From: CAWUEZ02 sp963921355
GTDB taxonomy: Bacteria > Pseudomonadota > Alphaproteobacteria > Thalassobaculales > Thalassobaculaceae
DNA: 64,000 nucleotides
Direction of reading: 5' to 3'
NCBI GenBank assembly: GCA_963921355.3
Contig: OZ001190.1
Location: 2,852,001-2,916,000, forward strand
A program made the translations under genes and the position numbers. Positions 43,306 to 51,987 of this stretch are shown here, in pieces. The notes beneath the pieces are model-generated. The model had not been told where the DNA came from and did not search any database. It saw only the letters and a program-made list of their open reading frames with translations. The first letter of the stretch is position 1. Every line of letters begins with the position of its first letter.

Positions 43306-44766
43306 TCAGGACGCTTCGGCAAGCAGGGAAAGCTGCCGAGTCGAGCCGCCTTGCTGATCGGTCAGGGTGATCGGGTAGTCGCCGGTGAAGCAGGCATCGC
43401 AAAACTGCGGCTGGTCGTTGTCGCGCGCCGCTTCGCCCATGGCCCGGTACAGACCGTCGATCGAGATGAAGGCGAGGCTGTCGACGCCGATCCGCTCGGC
43501 CATCTCCAGGACGGTGAGATTGGCCGCCAGGAGCTTCTCGCGCTCGGGCGTGTCGACACCGTAGAAGCAGGAATGGGTGGTCGGCGGGCTGGCGATCCTC
43601 ATGTGGACCTCGGAGGCGCCGGCCTGGCGGACCATTTCGACGATCTTGGTCGAGGTGGTGCCGCGGACGATCGAATCGTCGACCAGAATGACCCGCTTGC
43701 CCTCAAGCTGCCCGCGATTGGCATTGTGCTTCAGCTTCACGCCCAGGTGCCGGACGTGGTCGGTCGGCTGAATGAAGGTCCGGCCGACGTAGTGATTGCG
43801 GATGATCCCGAGTTCGAAGGCCAGGCCCGAGGCTTCCGCGTAGCCGATCGCCGCCGGAACGCCGGAATCCGGCACCGGGACGACGACATCGGCGGGGATG
43901 CCGCTTTCCTTGGCGAGCTCGGCGCCGATCGCTTTGCGCGCGGCGTAGACGCTGTGGCCTTCGACCATGCTGTCGGGTCGGGCGAAGTAGATGTACTCGA
44001 AGATGCAGAAGCGGGTTTTCTGCGGCCGGAACGGGAAGAACGACCGCACACCCTCGGCATCGATCACGACCATTTCGCCGGGCTCGATGTCGCGGACATA
44101 GTCGGCGCCGATGATGTCCAGCGCGCAGGTTTCCGATGTCAGGATGTAGGCGTCGCCGATCCGCCCCAGAACCAGCGGGCGCACGCCGAACGGATCGCGC
44201 AGGCCGATCACCATATCGCGCGACAGGCAGACCAGGGCATAGGCGCCCTGGACCTGGTTCATGGCCTCGATCAACCGGTCAACCAGCGACGGCCGTCGCG
44301 ACCGTGCGATCAGATGGATGATCACTTCGGTGTCCATCGTCGACTGAAACAGCGACCCCTGACGGACCAGGTTCTCGCGGATCTGCAGCGCGTTGGTCAG
44401 GTTGCCGTTGTGGCACAGCGCAAAGCCGCCGAACTCGAGATCGGCAAACAGCGGCTGGACGTTCCGCAGAACGGTCTCGCCGGTGGTCGAGTAGCGGTTG
44501 TGCCCGATCGCGGCGTGACCTTCGAGATTGTCGAGAACCCCCTGGTTGTCGGTCCCGAAGTTCTCACCGACATGACCGAGGCCACGATGGGCGTTGAAGG
44601 TCGCGCCATCGGTCGCAACGATCCCCGTGGCTTCCTGGCCCCGATGCTGGAGCGCGTGCAGCCCGAGTGCCGTGTGGGCGGCGGCGTCGGACGTGCCGAA
44701 GATCCCGTAGACGGCGCATTCCTCGCGCAGGTGGTCGTCGTCAAAAGGCGAAGTGGTCAGCGTCAT
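43306..44766 (-). CDS. purF: Amidophosphoribosyltransferase
   Basis: A 486-residue enzyme for the first committed step of purine synthesis, forming phosphoribosylamine from PRPP and glutamine. The N-terminal nucleophile is Cys17 in REECAVYGIFG, exposed after removal of a 16-residue propeptide. The phosphoribosyltransferase part has VILVDDSIVRGTT as the PRPP loop. A 98-base gap separates it from cvpA upstream, and an SDR follows. Glutamine-domain residues HNRYSTTG and NGNLTN are present. Confidence 0.97.
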   Translation of the reverse strand: MTLTTSPFDDDHLREECAVYGIFGTSDAAAHTALGLHALQHRGQEATGIVATDGATFNAHRGLGHVGENFGTDNQGVLDNLEGHAAIGHNRYSTTGETVLRNVQPLFADLEFGGFALCHNGNLTNALQIRENLVRQGSLFQSTMDTEVIIHLIARSRRPSLVDRLIEAMNQVQGAYALVCLSRDMVIGLRDPFGVRPLVLGRIGDAYILTSETCALDIIGADYVRDIEPGEMVVIDAEGVRSFFPFRPQKTRFCIFEYIYFARPDSMVEGHSVYAARKAIGAELAKESGIPADVVVPVPDSGVPAAIGYAEASGLAFELGIIRNHYVGRTFIQPTDHVRHLGVKLKHNANRGQLEGKRVILVDDSIVRGTTSTKIVEMVRQAGASEVHMRIASPPTTHSCFYGVDTPEREKLLAANLTVLEMAERIGVDSLAFISIDGLYRAMGEAARDNDQPQFCDACFTGDYPITLTDQQGGSTRQLSLLAEAS

Positions 44767-44864
44767 CCGTCGGTCGACCCTCGATCGAAAAAGAAAATGG
44801 CCGAACAGGGGGCGAAGATCCCGTCGGCCGACACGGTGTCGTCCAGCTCGAATTTGGCCCCCAC

Positions 44865-45539
44865 CTATTGGGTGCTCTGGACGGCGCGATTCATTTCCTG
44901 ACGCTCTTTGTCAGTATACCCCTGATCTCCCTGCGGCGCATCGGCTTTCGGCTTCGGACTGATCATCCCCTCCATGATCTTCTCGCGAGCCTCGTCTTCG
45001 GCCTGGCGTTTGCGAAGTTCGAACTCGTCATAGGCCTGGCTGCGCATGTGGGCCGGAACCAGATCCACCAGAAGATCTGCACCTTCGATGACGATCGGCA
45101 AGGCCTTGGCCTCGGTCAACCAGGCCGGATGGTCTTTCGGATCCGGCACCGCCCAGAGCACCAGAAGATAGGCGACGCTCACCAGCACCGCCCCGCGAAC
45201 CAGACCGAACAGGAACCCGAGAGACCGGTCGACGGCACCCAGGCCGGCGATCTGCAGGACCCCGGAGCACAACCGGGCCAGGACACTCAGAACAATCAGC
45301 GCCACCACGAAGATCGCCAAGCCCGACAGCAGTTCTGCCAGAGTGCCTTCGAGGCCGACCAGATCGACGACGTACGGAACGCCGAAGGTGTACCCGTAGA
45401 CGGCCGCGGCGAGGGCGCCGATCCAGGCGACCACGGTGAACAGCTCGGCGACGAAGCCCCGAAGCAGGGCCAGCAGGGTCGATATCCCCAAGACGATGAG
45501 GATCGCGAGGTCGGTGATGTTGATGGGCAGCGAATCCAT
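44865..45539 (-). CDS. cvpA: CvpA-family membrane protein
   Basis: A 224-residue inner-membrane protein of the colicin V production family. It has four hydrophobic segments, at about residues 8-26, 32-50, 68-88 and 105-125, then a charged cytoplasmic tail rich in Glu, Lys and Arg. The family is genetically linked to purF, as here. Its biochemical role is unsettled, with reported links to envelope stress and bile resistance in enterobacteria. It starts 11 bases after radA ends. Confidence 0.93.
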   Translation of the reverse strand: MDSLPINITDLAILIVLGISTLLALLRGFVAELFTVVAWIGALAAAVYGYTFGVPYVVDLVGLEGTLAELLSGLAIFVVALIVLSVLARLCSGVLQIAGLGAVDRSLGFLFGLVRGAVLVSVAYLLVLWAVPDPKDHPAWLTEAKALPIVIEGADLLVDLVPAHMRSQAYDEFELRKRQAEDEAREKIMEGMISPKPKADAPQGDQGYTDKERQEMNRAVQSTQ

Positions 45540-45550
45540 ACCGGCTCCGC

Positions 45551-46954
45551 CTAGCCCGAAACCGCGCGCCGGCCGAAACGGGCGGCGTCCGCGGGGTCGT
45601 TCAACAGATCCACGAGGTCGGACAGGCGGGCGATCTCCACCAGCTCAAGAGCGGTCGACGCCGCGCGCTTTCCTTTGCGCCGGGCGGCCGGTGTCAGGGC
45701 CTTGGCGAATCCGAGTTTGGCGGCCTCCTTGAGACGGGCGTCGCCCTGGGCCACCGGACGCACCTCGCCCGACAGACCGATCTCGCCGAAAACGACACCG
45801 CCGCGGGGAACCGGGACGCCGGTCAGGGCCGACACCAGGGCCGCCGCCACCGCCAGATCGGCGGCCGGTTCCGAGACCCGCAGACCGCCGGCCACATTGA
45901 GGAAGACGTCGTTGCCGGCCAGGCTGACGCCGCAGCGCGCCTCCAGCACAGCGGTGACCATCGCCAGCCGGTTGGAGTCCCAACCGACCACCGCCCGGCG
46001 CGGTGTCCCGAACGGTGACGGGGCGACCAGTGCCTGAATCTCGACCAGCACCGGCCGGGTGCCCTCGATGCCGGCGAAGACGCAGGCACCCGACACGTCG
46101 TCCTGGCGGTCCGACAGGAACAGCGCCGAGGGGTTGGTCACCTCCACCAGACCGGCTTCTGTCATCTCGAACACGCCGATCTCATCGGTCGGTCCGAAGC
46201 GGTTCTTCACCCCGCGCAGGATGCGGAACTGGTGGCCGCGTTCCCCTTCGAAATAGAGAACGGTGTCGACCATGTGTTCCAGCACCCGGGGGCCGGCGAT
46301 CGTGCCTTCCTTGGTCACATGACCGACCAGCAGCAGGGCGATGCCGTGCTTCTTGGCCACCCGGATCAGTTCCTGTGCGCTGGCCCGGACCTGGGCCACG
46401 GTGCCGGGGGCGCTGTCGAGGGCGTCGACATACATGGTCTGGATCGAATCGATCACCACCACATCCGGTCCGTCGGCCGTTTCGAGGCTGGCGATGATGT
46501 CGCGCACGCTGGTGGCCGCCGCCAGCCCGACGGCGACGGAGGCCACCCCGAGCCGGCGGGCCCGCATGCGGACCTGATCGATGGCTTCCTCGCCGGACAC
46601 GTAGGCGCAGCGGCAATGGGCCGACAGCCCTGCGACGACCTGCAACAGAACCGTGGACTTACCGATCCCGGGGTCACCGCCGATCAGGGTCGCCGAACCC
46701 GGCACCAGACCGCCGCCCAGCACCCGGTCGAATTCGCCGATGGCCGTGGCCCGCCGCGGGGTCTCCCGGGACGTCCCGGCGAGGTCGACGAAGTCGATCC
46801 GCCGCCCGCCGCCGGGCTTCATCGATTTCGGCGCGGCCTCGACGACCTCCTCGACCAGGGTGTTCCAGGCGCCGCAGGCGTCGCACTTGCCGGCCCACTT
46901 GGCGTGGACGCCACCGCATTCCTGGCAGACATAGCGGCTGGTCGATTTCGCCAT
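45551..46954 (-). CDS. radA: DNA repair protein RadA (Sms)
   Basis: A 467-residue RecA-like helicase for recombination intermediates. The N-terminal zinc finger is CQECGGVHAKWAGKCDACG, the Walker A site is GGDPGIGKSTVLLQ, and the RadA-specific KNRFG motif is in GVKNRFGPTDEIG. The C-terminal Lon-protease-like domain (FLNVAGGLRVSEPAADLAV) lacks the catalytic serine, as usual. It lies between mlaF (9 bases) and cvpA (11 bases). Confidence 0.96.
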   Translation of the reverse strand: MAKSTSRYVCQECGGVHAKWAGKCDACGAWNTLVEEVVEAAPKSMKPGGGRRIDFVDLAGTSRETPRRATAIGEFDRVLGGGLVPGSATLIGGDPGIGKSTVLLQVVAGLSAHCRCAYVSGEEAIDQVRMRARRLGVASVAVGLAAATSVRDIIASLETADGPDVVVIDSIQTMYVDALDSAPGTVAQVRASAQELIRVAKKHGIALLLVGHVTKEGTIAGPRVLEHMVDTVLYFEGERGHQFRILRGVKNRFGPTDEIGVFEMTEAGLVEVTNPSALFLSDRQDDVSGACVFAGIEGTRPVLVEIQALVAPSPFGTPRRAVVGWDSNRLAMVTAVLEARCGVSLAGNDVFLNVAGGLRVSEPAADLAVAAALVSALTGVPVPRGGVVFGEIGLSGEVRPVAQGDARLKEAAKLGFAKALTPAARRKGKRAASTALELVEIARLSDLVDLLNDPADAARFGRRAVSG

Positions 46955-46963
46955 CGCCGTCCC

Positions 46964-47740
46964 CTATGCCCGCCGCACCGCCATCTCGATCGGTCCCTCG
47001 GCACGGCCGTTGATGAACTGGTCGACATGCGCGTTGCCGGAAACATCGATCTGATCGACCGGACCGACCCAGATGATCCGGCGCTCGAACAGCATCGCAA
47101 TGCGGTTGGCAATCTTGCGCGCGCTCGCCATGTCGTGGGTGATCGACAGACCGGTGGCCCCGAGTTCGCGGGTGCACTTGACGATTAAGTCGTTGATCAC
47201 GTCGGCCATGATCGGGTCGAGGCCGGTGGTCGGCTCGTCGAAGAAGATGATCTCCGGTTCGGTGGCGATCGCCCGGGCAAGCGAGACGCGCTTCTGCATG
47301 CCCCCCGACAGTTCCGACGGGGTCAGTGTGGCCACGGAATCGCCGAGCCCGACCTGGGCCAGCTTGTCGACGGCGATCCGACGGGCTTCGTCGCGTTCCA
47401 TGTGCTCGGCGGCCATCAGGCCGAACGCCACGTTCTCCCAGACCGGCAGGGAGTCGAACAGGGCGCCGCCCTGGAACAGCATGCCGAACTTCCGCATGAA
47501 GCGCTCGCGCTCGGCCCTGGGCAGGCCGACGACGTTCTCGCCGTCGATCTCGATGGTTCCGGAATCCGCTTCCATCAGACCGATGATGCATTTCAACAGC
47601 ACCGACTTGCCGGTGCCGGAACCGCCGATGACGACAACGGATTCGCCATCCCCGATGTCGAGGTTGATGCCGTCGAGCACGACCTTGGAACCGAAGCTCT
47701 TCTTGAGGTCGCGAATGCGGATTTTCGGCATATCGCCCAT
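46964..47740 (-). CDS. mlaF: MlaF-type ABC transporter ATPase
   Basis: A 258-residue ATPase that pairs with the MlaE-type permease in phospholipid transport between inner membrane and the outer-membrane side. Walker A is GGSGTGKSVLLK, the signature is LSGGMQKRVSLARAIA, Walker B is IIFFDEPTTGLDP, and the switch histidine is in LSITHDM. The start at 47740 lies 10 bases after mlaE. No MlaD, MlaC or MlaB partner gene is in this window. Confidence 0.9.
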   Translation of the reverse strand: MGDMPKIRIRDLKKSFGSKVVLDGINLDIGDGESVVVIGGSGTGKSVLLKCIIGLMEADSGTIEIDGENVVGLPRAERERFMRKFGMLFQGGALFDSLPVWENVAFGLMAAEHMERDEARRIAVDKLAQVGLGDSVATLTPSELSGGMQKRVSLARAIATEPEIIFFDEPTTGLDPIMADVINDLIVKCTRELGATGLSITHDMASARKIANRIAMLFERRIIWVGPVDQIDVSGNAHVDQFINGRAEGPIEMAVRRA

Positions 47741-47750
47741 CGTCGCGTCC

Positions 47751-48578
47751 CTAGACCGCAAAGAACAGTTCGGTGATGACGTAGTTCGCCACCAGGATCA
47801 GGATCGAGGCGGTGACGACCGCGTTGGTCGTCGCCGCGCCGACGCCCTGGGCCCCGCCGCGGGAATGGAAGCCGTGGAAGCAGCCCATCAGCGCCACCAG
47901 GAACCCGAACACCGCCGCCTTGACCAGGCCGGAGATCACGTCGATCCGCTCCAGGAACTGGACTGTGGACTGAATATAGGTGCCGGCATTGAAGTCGAGC
48001 TTGTAGATCCCGACGACAAATCCCCCGAACACGCCGATGATGTCGCCGATCAGCACCAGCACCGGCAGGCTGACCGTCGCCGCGATCAGTCGTGGCGCGA
48101 TCAGGTACTTGAACGGATTGGTCGACAGGGTGGTCAGCGCGTCGATCTGTTCGGTCACCCGCATGGTGCCGATTTCCGCGGCCATGGCGGCCCCGACCCG
48201 GCCCGCCACCATCAGGCCGGACAGCACCGGCGCCAGTTCGCGGGTCATCGACAGGACCACGACCGTCGCGACGGCGCCTTCGGCCGAGAACCGGGCGAAT
48301 CCCGTGTAGCTCTGCAACGCCAGAACCATGCCGGAGAACAGCGTTGTCAGGCCGACGACGGGCAGCGAGTAGTACCCGATCTCGACGAACTGGCGCAGGA
48401 TCAGGCGGGGGTAGAACGGCGGCCCCATGCAATGGGAAACAGCACTGGCGGCGAACAGGCCGAGGCGCCCGGCCGCTGCCAACAGCCGCAGGAAGGCCCG
48501 ACCGATGGTCGCAAGCGGGTTGCGCCCGTTCACGGTCCCGGCAGCCTGGAGCATTCGATCTTCACGCGTCGTCGACAT
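47751..48578 (-). CDS. mlaE: MlaE-type ABC transporter permease
   Basis: A 275-residue permease of the MlaE family. Typical segments are FVEIGYYSLPVVGLTTLFSGMVLALQ, ELAPVLSGLMVAGRVGAAMAAEIGTMRVTEQIDAL and the C-terminal GVGAATTNAVVTASILILVANYVITELFF. About five membrane helices are visible. It overlaps the end of alr by 17 bases and is followed by the ATPase gene, so alr, mlaE and mlaF are translationally linked. Confidence 0.92.
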   Translation of the reverse strand: MSTTREDRMLQAAGTVNGRNPLATIGRAFLRLLAAAGRLGLFAASAVSHCMGPPFYPRLILRQFVEIGYYSLPVVGLTTLFSGMVLALQSYTGFARFSAEGAVATVVVLSMTRELAPVLSGLMVAGRVGAAMAAEIGTMRVTEQIDALTTLSTNPFKYLIAPRLIAATVSLPVLVLIGDIIGVFGGFVVGIYKLDFNAGTYIQSTVQFLERIDVISGLVKAAVFGFLVALMGCFHGFHSRGGAQGVGAATTNAVVTASILILVANYVITELFFAV

Positions 48579-49677
48579 AGTGCCGTAGATACCTGTTGCC
48601 GAGAGATGTCAGGAGTTCGTAGCCGATGGTGCCGGCGGCGTCGGCCATGTCATCGGGCAGGACGTCAGGCCCCAGGAGCTCGGCGACGGCACCGGGGTGG
48701 GCAAGTGCCGTCGGAACATCCGTGACATCCACCGTGACCAGATCCATTGACACGCGTCCTACCACGGGACAGAGGTGGCCACCAAGAGACACCCGGCCAA
48801 GCGAAGACAGGCTGCGCAGGTAGCCGTCGGCGTAACCCGCCGCCAGCGTGGCAATCCGGCTGGTGCGCTCGGCAATCCAGCCGGCGCCATAGCCCACGGC
48901 ATCGCCGCGTGCGACGTCCCGGACCTGGAGAATTCTGGCTTCGATTCGGATCGGGCATTCGAGCGGATTGGGCCGTCCGGCGGCTGGCCGCCCGCCGTAG
49001 ACGCCAATCCCCGGCCGGGCCAGATCGAAGTGGTAGTCCGCCCCCAGGAAGACGCCGGACGAATTCGCCAGGCTGGCGGCCATCTTGTGCGGCAGGTATT
49101 GGCGCACGCGTCTGAACCGGTTGAGCTGTTCGGCGTTCATCGGGTGATCGGGATCATCGGCGCAGGCCAGATGAGACATCAGGTACAGCCACTCGACCCC
49201 GTCGAGCAGGGTCGGAGTCTCCACGAGCCGGTCGAATTCGCCGGCGTCCAGGCCGAGGCGGCTCATTCCGGTGTCGACATGCAGCATCGCAGGGAGGGGG
49301 GCGCCGATCCGGCCGGCATGGGTGCGCCAGTGCGCAATCTGGTCGAGGGCGTTCAGGACCGGAACGATGCGATGGTGGTGAAAAAACTCTTCGGTGCCGG
49401 TCAGCAGCCCGTTGAGGCAGGCGACCGTCGCATCGGGCAGAACCGTGCGAAGGTGCACCGCTTCCTCAATCGTGGCCACGAAGAAGATCCGGCACCCCTC
49501 CGCCCACAAGGCCGGCGCCACTCGATCCGCGCCCAGTCCGTAGGCGTTCGCCTTGACGACGCCGGCACAGGCAATACCGTTGAGCTCCGCGACCAGCCGG
49601 CGGTAGTTGCGGCGGACCGCGCCGAGGTCGACGGTCAGGTGTGAGAGAGCGGGATCGACGGCGGTCACGGCGGGCAT
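48562..49677 (-). CDS. alr: Alanine racemase
   Basis: A 371-residue PLP-dependent racemase that makes D-alanine for peptidoglycan. The PLP-binding Lys is in VVKANAYGLGAD near residue 40, and the second catalytic region around GYGAGW is present. RPGIGVYGGRP and RVSMDLVTVDVTDVP are further family segments. The start at 49677 (MPAVTAVDPALSHLTVDLGAVRRNYRRL) is preferred because upstream in-frame sequence is Arg/Pro/Ser-rich and overlaps the divergent hydratase gene. It heads the operon running to purF. Confidence 0.94.
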   Translation of the reverse strand: MPAVTAVDPALSHLTVDLGAVRRNYRRLVAELNGIACAGVVKANAYGLGADRVAPALWAEGCRIFFVATIEEAVHLRTVLPDATVACLNGLLTGTEEFFHHHRIVPVLNALDQIAHWRTHAGRIGAPLPAMLHVDTGMSRLGLDAGEFDRLVETPTLLDGVEWLYLMSHLACADDPDHPMNAEQLNRFRRVRQYLPHKMAASLANSSGVFLGADYHFDLARPGIGVYGGRPAAGRPNPLECPIRIEARILQVRDVARGDAVGYGAGWIAERTSRIATLAAGYADGYLRSLSSLGRVSLGGHLCPVVGRVSMDLVTVDVTDVPTALAHPGAVAELLGPDVLPDDMADAAGTIGYELLTSLGNRYLRHYVDDA

Positions 49678-49784
49678 CACCGTCGGATAACAGGCGCGGC
49701 GGGGCGGAGCAAGCAGGGCTGAGGCCGCAGGCCGGCCCGGAGCCGGCAACAACCGAGACGCCCCAGCGGGCAACGGAGACCAGG

Positions 49785-50579
49785 ATGACCGACAGGGCCA
49801 AGATCGAGCACGTCGCAGACGCGTTGCACCGGCAGCATGAGGCACGCGAGAGGTTCCGCCCTTTGGCCGGCGATCTCGCAATCGCGGACCTCGATGCCGC
49901 CTATGATGTTCAGCGCGCGTTGATCGAGCGTTGGCGCTCCGCCGGCCGCGGCGCCGTCGCCGGCTACAAGATCGCGCTCACCTCCAAGGCGGTGCAGGAA
50001 CTCTGCGGTGTTCCGCATCCGCTGGTCGGGGCGATCTTCGACAGCACCGTTCGCCATGCGCCGGCAACGGTGAACCGACAGGACTTCGTTCGGGTCGGGC
50101 TGGAGTTCGAGCTGTGTTTTCGCCTGGCGCGCGACCTGCCGGGGATCGCCGAAGGGTATACGGCCGAGACGGTTCGCGACGCGGTCGATATCGCGGTCCC
50201 CGCGTTTGAGCTGGTGGAGGACCGCGACGCCGACTATGCCCACCTCGACGCGGTTTCGCTGGCGGCGGACAACGCGTGGAGCGGAGGGATCGTGCTGGGC
50301 GAAGCCGACGGCGACTGGCACGGGCTCGATCTGGTGACCACGCCCGTGCGCCTGGACTATGGCGGGGAGATCGAGACGGCGGTCACCGGTGCGGCCATGG
50401 GCAATCCGCTGACGGCACTTGCCTGGGTCGCCGATCTGCTGGCCGATCAGGGGCGTCCATTGGAGGCCGGGCATTGGATCATGACCGGCTCGACCCTCAA
50501 GACCCGGTTTCCGGAACCTGGCGATCGCGCCGTGTACACGGTCGAGGGGCTGGGGCGGGTTCAGATCGACATGGCCTAG
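49785..50579 (+). CDS. 2-keto-4-pentenoate hydratase family protein
   Basis: A 264-residue member of the MhpD/DmpE hydratase and decarboxylase family, which works on 2-keto-4-pentenoate-type intermediates of aromatic meta-cleavage. Typical segments are YDVQRALIERW, GYKIALTSKAVQEL, FVRVGLEFELCFRLARDLP, with the metal-binding Glu residues in EFE, and TGSTLKTRFPEPGD. No other meta-pathway gene lies nearby, so the physiological substrate is uncertain. It is divergent from alr. Confidence 0.87.
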   Translation: MTDRAKIEHVADALHRQHEARERFRPLAGDLAIADLDAAYDVQRALIERWRSAGRGAVAGYKIALTSKAVQELCGVPHPLVGAIFDSTVRHAPATVNRQDFVRVGLEFELCFRLARDLPGIAEGYTAETVRDAVDIAVPAFELVEDRDADYAHLDAVSLAADNAWSGGIVLGEADGDWHGLDLVTTPVRLDYGGEIETAVTGAAMGNPLTALAWVADLLADQGRPLEAGHWIMTGSTLKTRFPEPGDRAVYTVEGLGRVQIDMA

Positions 50580-50582
50580 GGT

Positions 50583-51398
50583 TCAGCCCTTGCCGGTAAC
50601 GGCCTCCGCCCAGTCGAGGGCGTGCGGCAGGTAGCCAGGCGGGATCCGGTGCTCGCCGTCATGCAGGCACAACTGAACCTCATGCCCCGAGCCGCACTGC
50701 CGCCAGATCTCGCAGCGCAGGTCGGCGACCGTTTCGACCGCGGTCGGGGCTTCGGCGCAGTTGTTCTTGCGGCGCCAGAAACCGATGCCGATCCTCACAT
50801 CGCCCTGTTGGTAGATCCGGCGGATCTTTCGCCCGGTCATCGGCACGACCCGGTCACCGGTCCCGTGGGCATGGGCGAGGTTGACCGGCTGCGAGGGGCA
50901 GGCGGGCGGGTGCGGTCGCCAGAACGCCCCGGCGATCGGCAGGTAGGCCGTAAACAGATGGCCGCTGAAGCAGGCAAGATGCCAGGTCATTGAGCCGCCG
51001 ATCGAGAAGCCCGACGCCCAGATGCGGTTCTCGTCCACCGGCCACCGCTGGCGGACATCATCGAGCAGCATGGCGATGAACGCATCATCGTCGCGCAGCC
51101 GGTGGCGCGATGGCGCACCCTGGTGCCCCCAGCGCCCGTCCTGACCATTCGGGGCAATCAGTAGGATCAGCCGGTCGTCCACGAGGCGTCGCAGCGCGTT
51201 GTTCCGCATCACCATTCCGCCGTTCTGGCCGAGGCCATGGAAGAACACGAGAACCGGCAGGTCTCGTTGGCCGTCCCAGCCGGCGGGCGTGTAGGCGTGA
51301 TAGCGCCCGCCCGCGACATCGATGGCCTGGGGTGCGTCGTCGGCGCGGACTTCCCAACACGCGAGCACCAGGAGGAGGGCGACGAGGAAACGGAGCAT
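50583..51398 (-). CDS. Secreted esterase (PHB-depolymerase/LpqC-like)
   Basis: A 271-residue exported alpha/beta hydrolase. Residues 1-19 (MLRFLVALLLVLACWEVRA) are a signal peptide. The oxyanion segment is LVFFHGLGQNGG, the nucleophile serine lies in GFSIGGSM near residue 135, and the likely acid and histidine are in GTGDRVVPM and DGEHRI. Relatives degrade polyhydroxybutyrate or cinnamoyl esters. Several Cys in the second half may form disulfides. It converges with the hydratase gene, 3 bases apart. Confidence 0.83.
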   Translation of the reverse strand: MLRFLVALLLVLACWEVRADDAPQAIDVAGGRYHAYTPAGWDGQRDLPVLVFFHGLGQNGGMVMRNNALRRLVDDRLILLIAPNGQDGRWGHQGAPSRHRLRDDDAFIAMLLDDVRQRWPVDENRIWASGFSIGGSMTWHLACFSGHLFTAYLPIAGAFWRPHPPACPSQPVNLAHAHGTGDRVVPMTGRKIRRIYQQGDVRIGIGFWRRKNNCAEAPTAVETVADLRCEIWRQCGSGHEVQLCLHDGEHRIPPGYLPHALDWAEAVTGKG

Positions 51399-51680
51399 GG
51401 CGGGGCTCTGGTGGAGGCTGCGACGACGGATCCGCGCACTATCCCGGTGCCCCGCGCCCCGGTCCAATGACAAGCGGGTGACGTTGTTCGGATCGACCCG
51501 GCGGATCGGGGCCGTCATATCGGGGTCGTCGGATTCGGGGTGGCGTTAAGGGTCCGTCAGGAATGAAGCGCCTACAGTCAGGCCCAGGGAATGTGCGGTT
51601 TCCGCGGCCGAGCCTTGCCGCGCCGGGGCGCCGCCACCACCCTTCAAGCGGTAGTGCAACAACAGAAAGGAGGTGATCCG
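51399..51680. other. Gap between esterase and the 25-codon ORF
   Basis: These 282 bases separate the minus-strand esterase start from the plus-strand small ORF and must contain both promoters. No -35/-10 pair was convincing. The last 16 bases hold the unusually strong ribosome site of the small ORF. Confidence 0.4.
51665..51679 (+). promoter_or_regulatory. Perfect extended Shine-Dalgarno sequence
   Basis: GAAAGGAGGTGATCC is complementary over all 15 bases to the conserved 3' end of bacterial 16S rRNA (GGATCACCTCCTTTC). Most ribosome sites match over four to seven bases. The GGAGG core lies seven bases before the ATG at 51681, the ideal distance. Confidence 0.92.
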
Positions 51681-51758
51681 ATGTCGAGCGAGATTGCGGT
51701 GCGGGCGAGACCCGTGTGCCTTGGCGGGATGTCGGAGCAGCCTTCGACCTTCCTCTAA
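51681..51758 (+). CDS. 25-residue small protein or leader peptide
   Basis: A 25-codon ORF that starts MSSEIAVRARP and ends SEQPSTFL, with a single Cys at position 13 in VCLGG. It has a perfect 15-base Shine-Dalgarno match immediately upstream and a strong terminator 37 bases after its stop. It has no hydrophobic segment and is not an obvious run of one amino acid, as in classical attenuation leaders. It could be a small protein expressed at very high level, a leader peptide controlling the BLUF gene downstream, or a ribosome-binding RNA. No family is recognised. Confidence 0.65.
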   Translation: MSSEIAVRARPVCLGGMSEQPSTFL

Positions 51759-51795
51759 CGCGCGTCAATCGGGTTTGAGCCACACCGGCTCACGG

Positions 51796-51824
51796 AAAGG
51801 CCGCCCTGACGGGCGGCCTTTCTT
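51796..51824 (+). terminator. Rho-independent terminator after the small ORF
   Basis: GGCCGCCC (51799-51806) pairs with GGGCGGCC (51811-51818) around a TGAC loop, with flanking AAA/TTT extending the stem, followed by TTTCTTCG. It ends the short transcript carrying the 25-codon ORF, or acts as an attenuator before the BLUF gene. Confidence 0.92.
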
Positions 51825-51987
51825 CGTCTGCCAAGTCGATGTTCATCGGAAGCACCAGCAACCTTCTGTTGGTTAGGGGTTTTTTGTCGATCTTTCTGTC
51901 CGCTGAGCGTATCCTTCGAAAGTCGGTAACGTGCCGTGTTTGTTGATGAATCGTGTGGCACTACCCCAGAACGGGGAGGAGTTGACC

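Noticed and set aside
44667..45554. Plus-strand frame opposite purF start and cvpA
   Set aside because: Antisense to cvpA, which has clear membrane helices and a conserved position next to purF.
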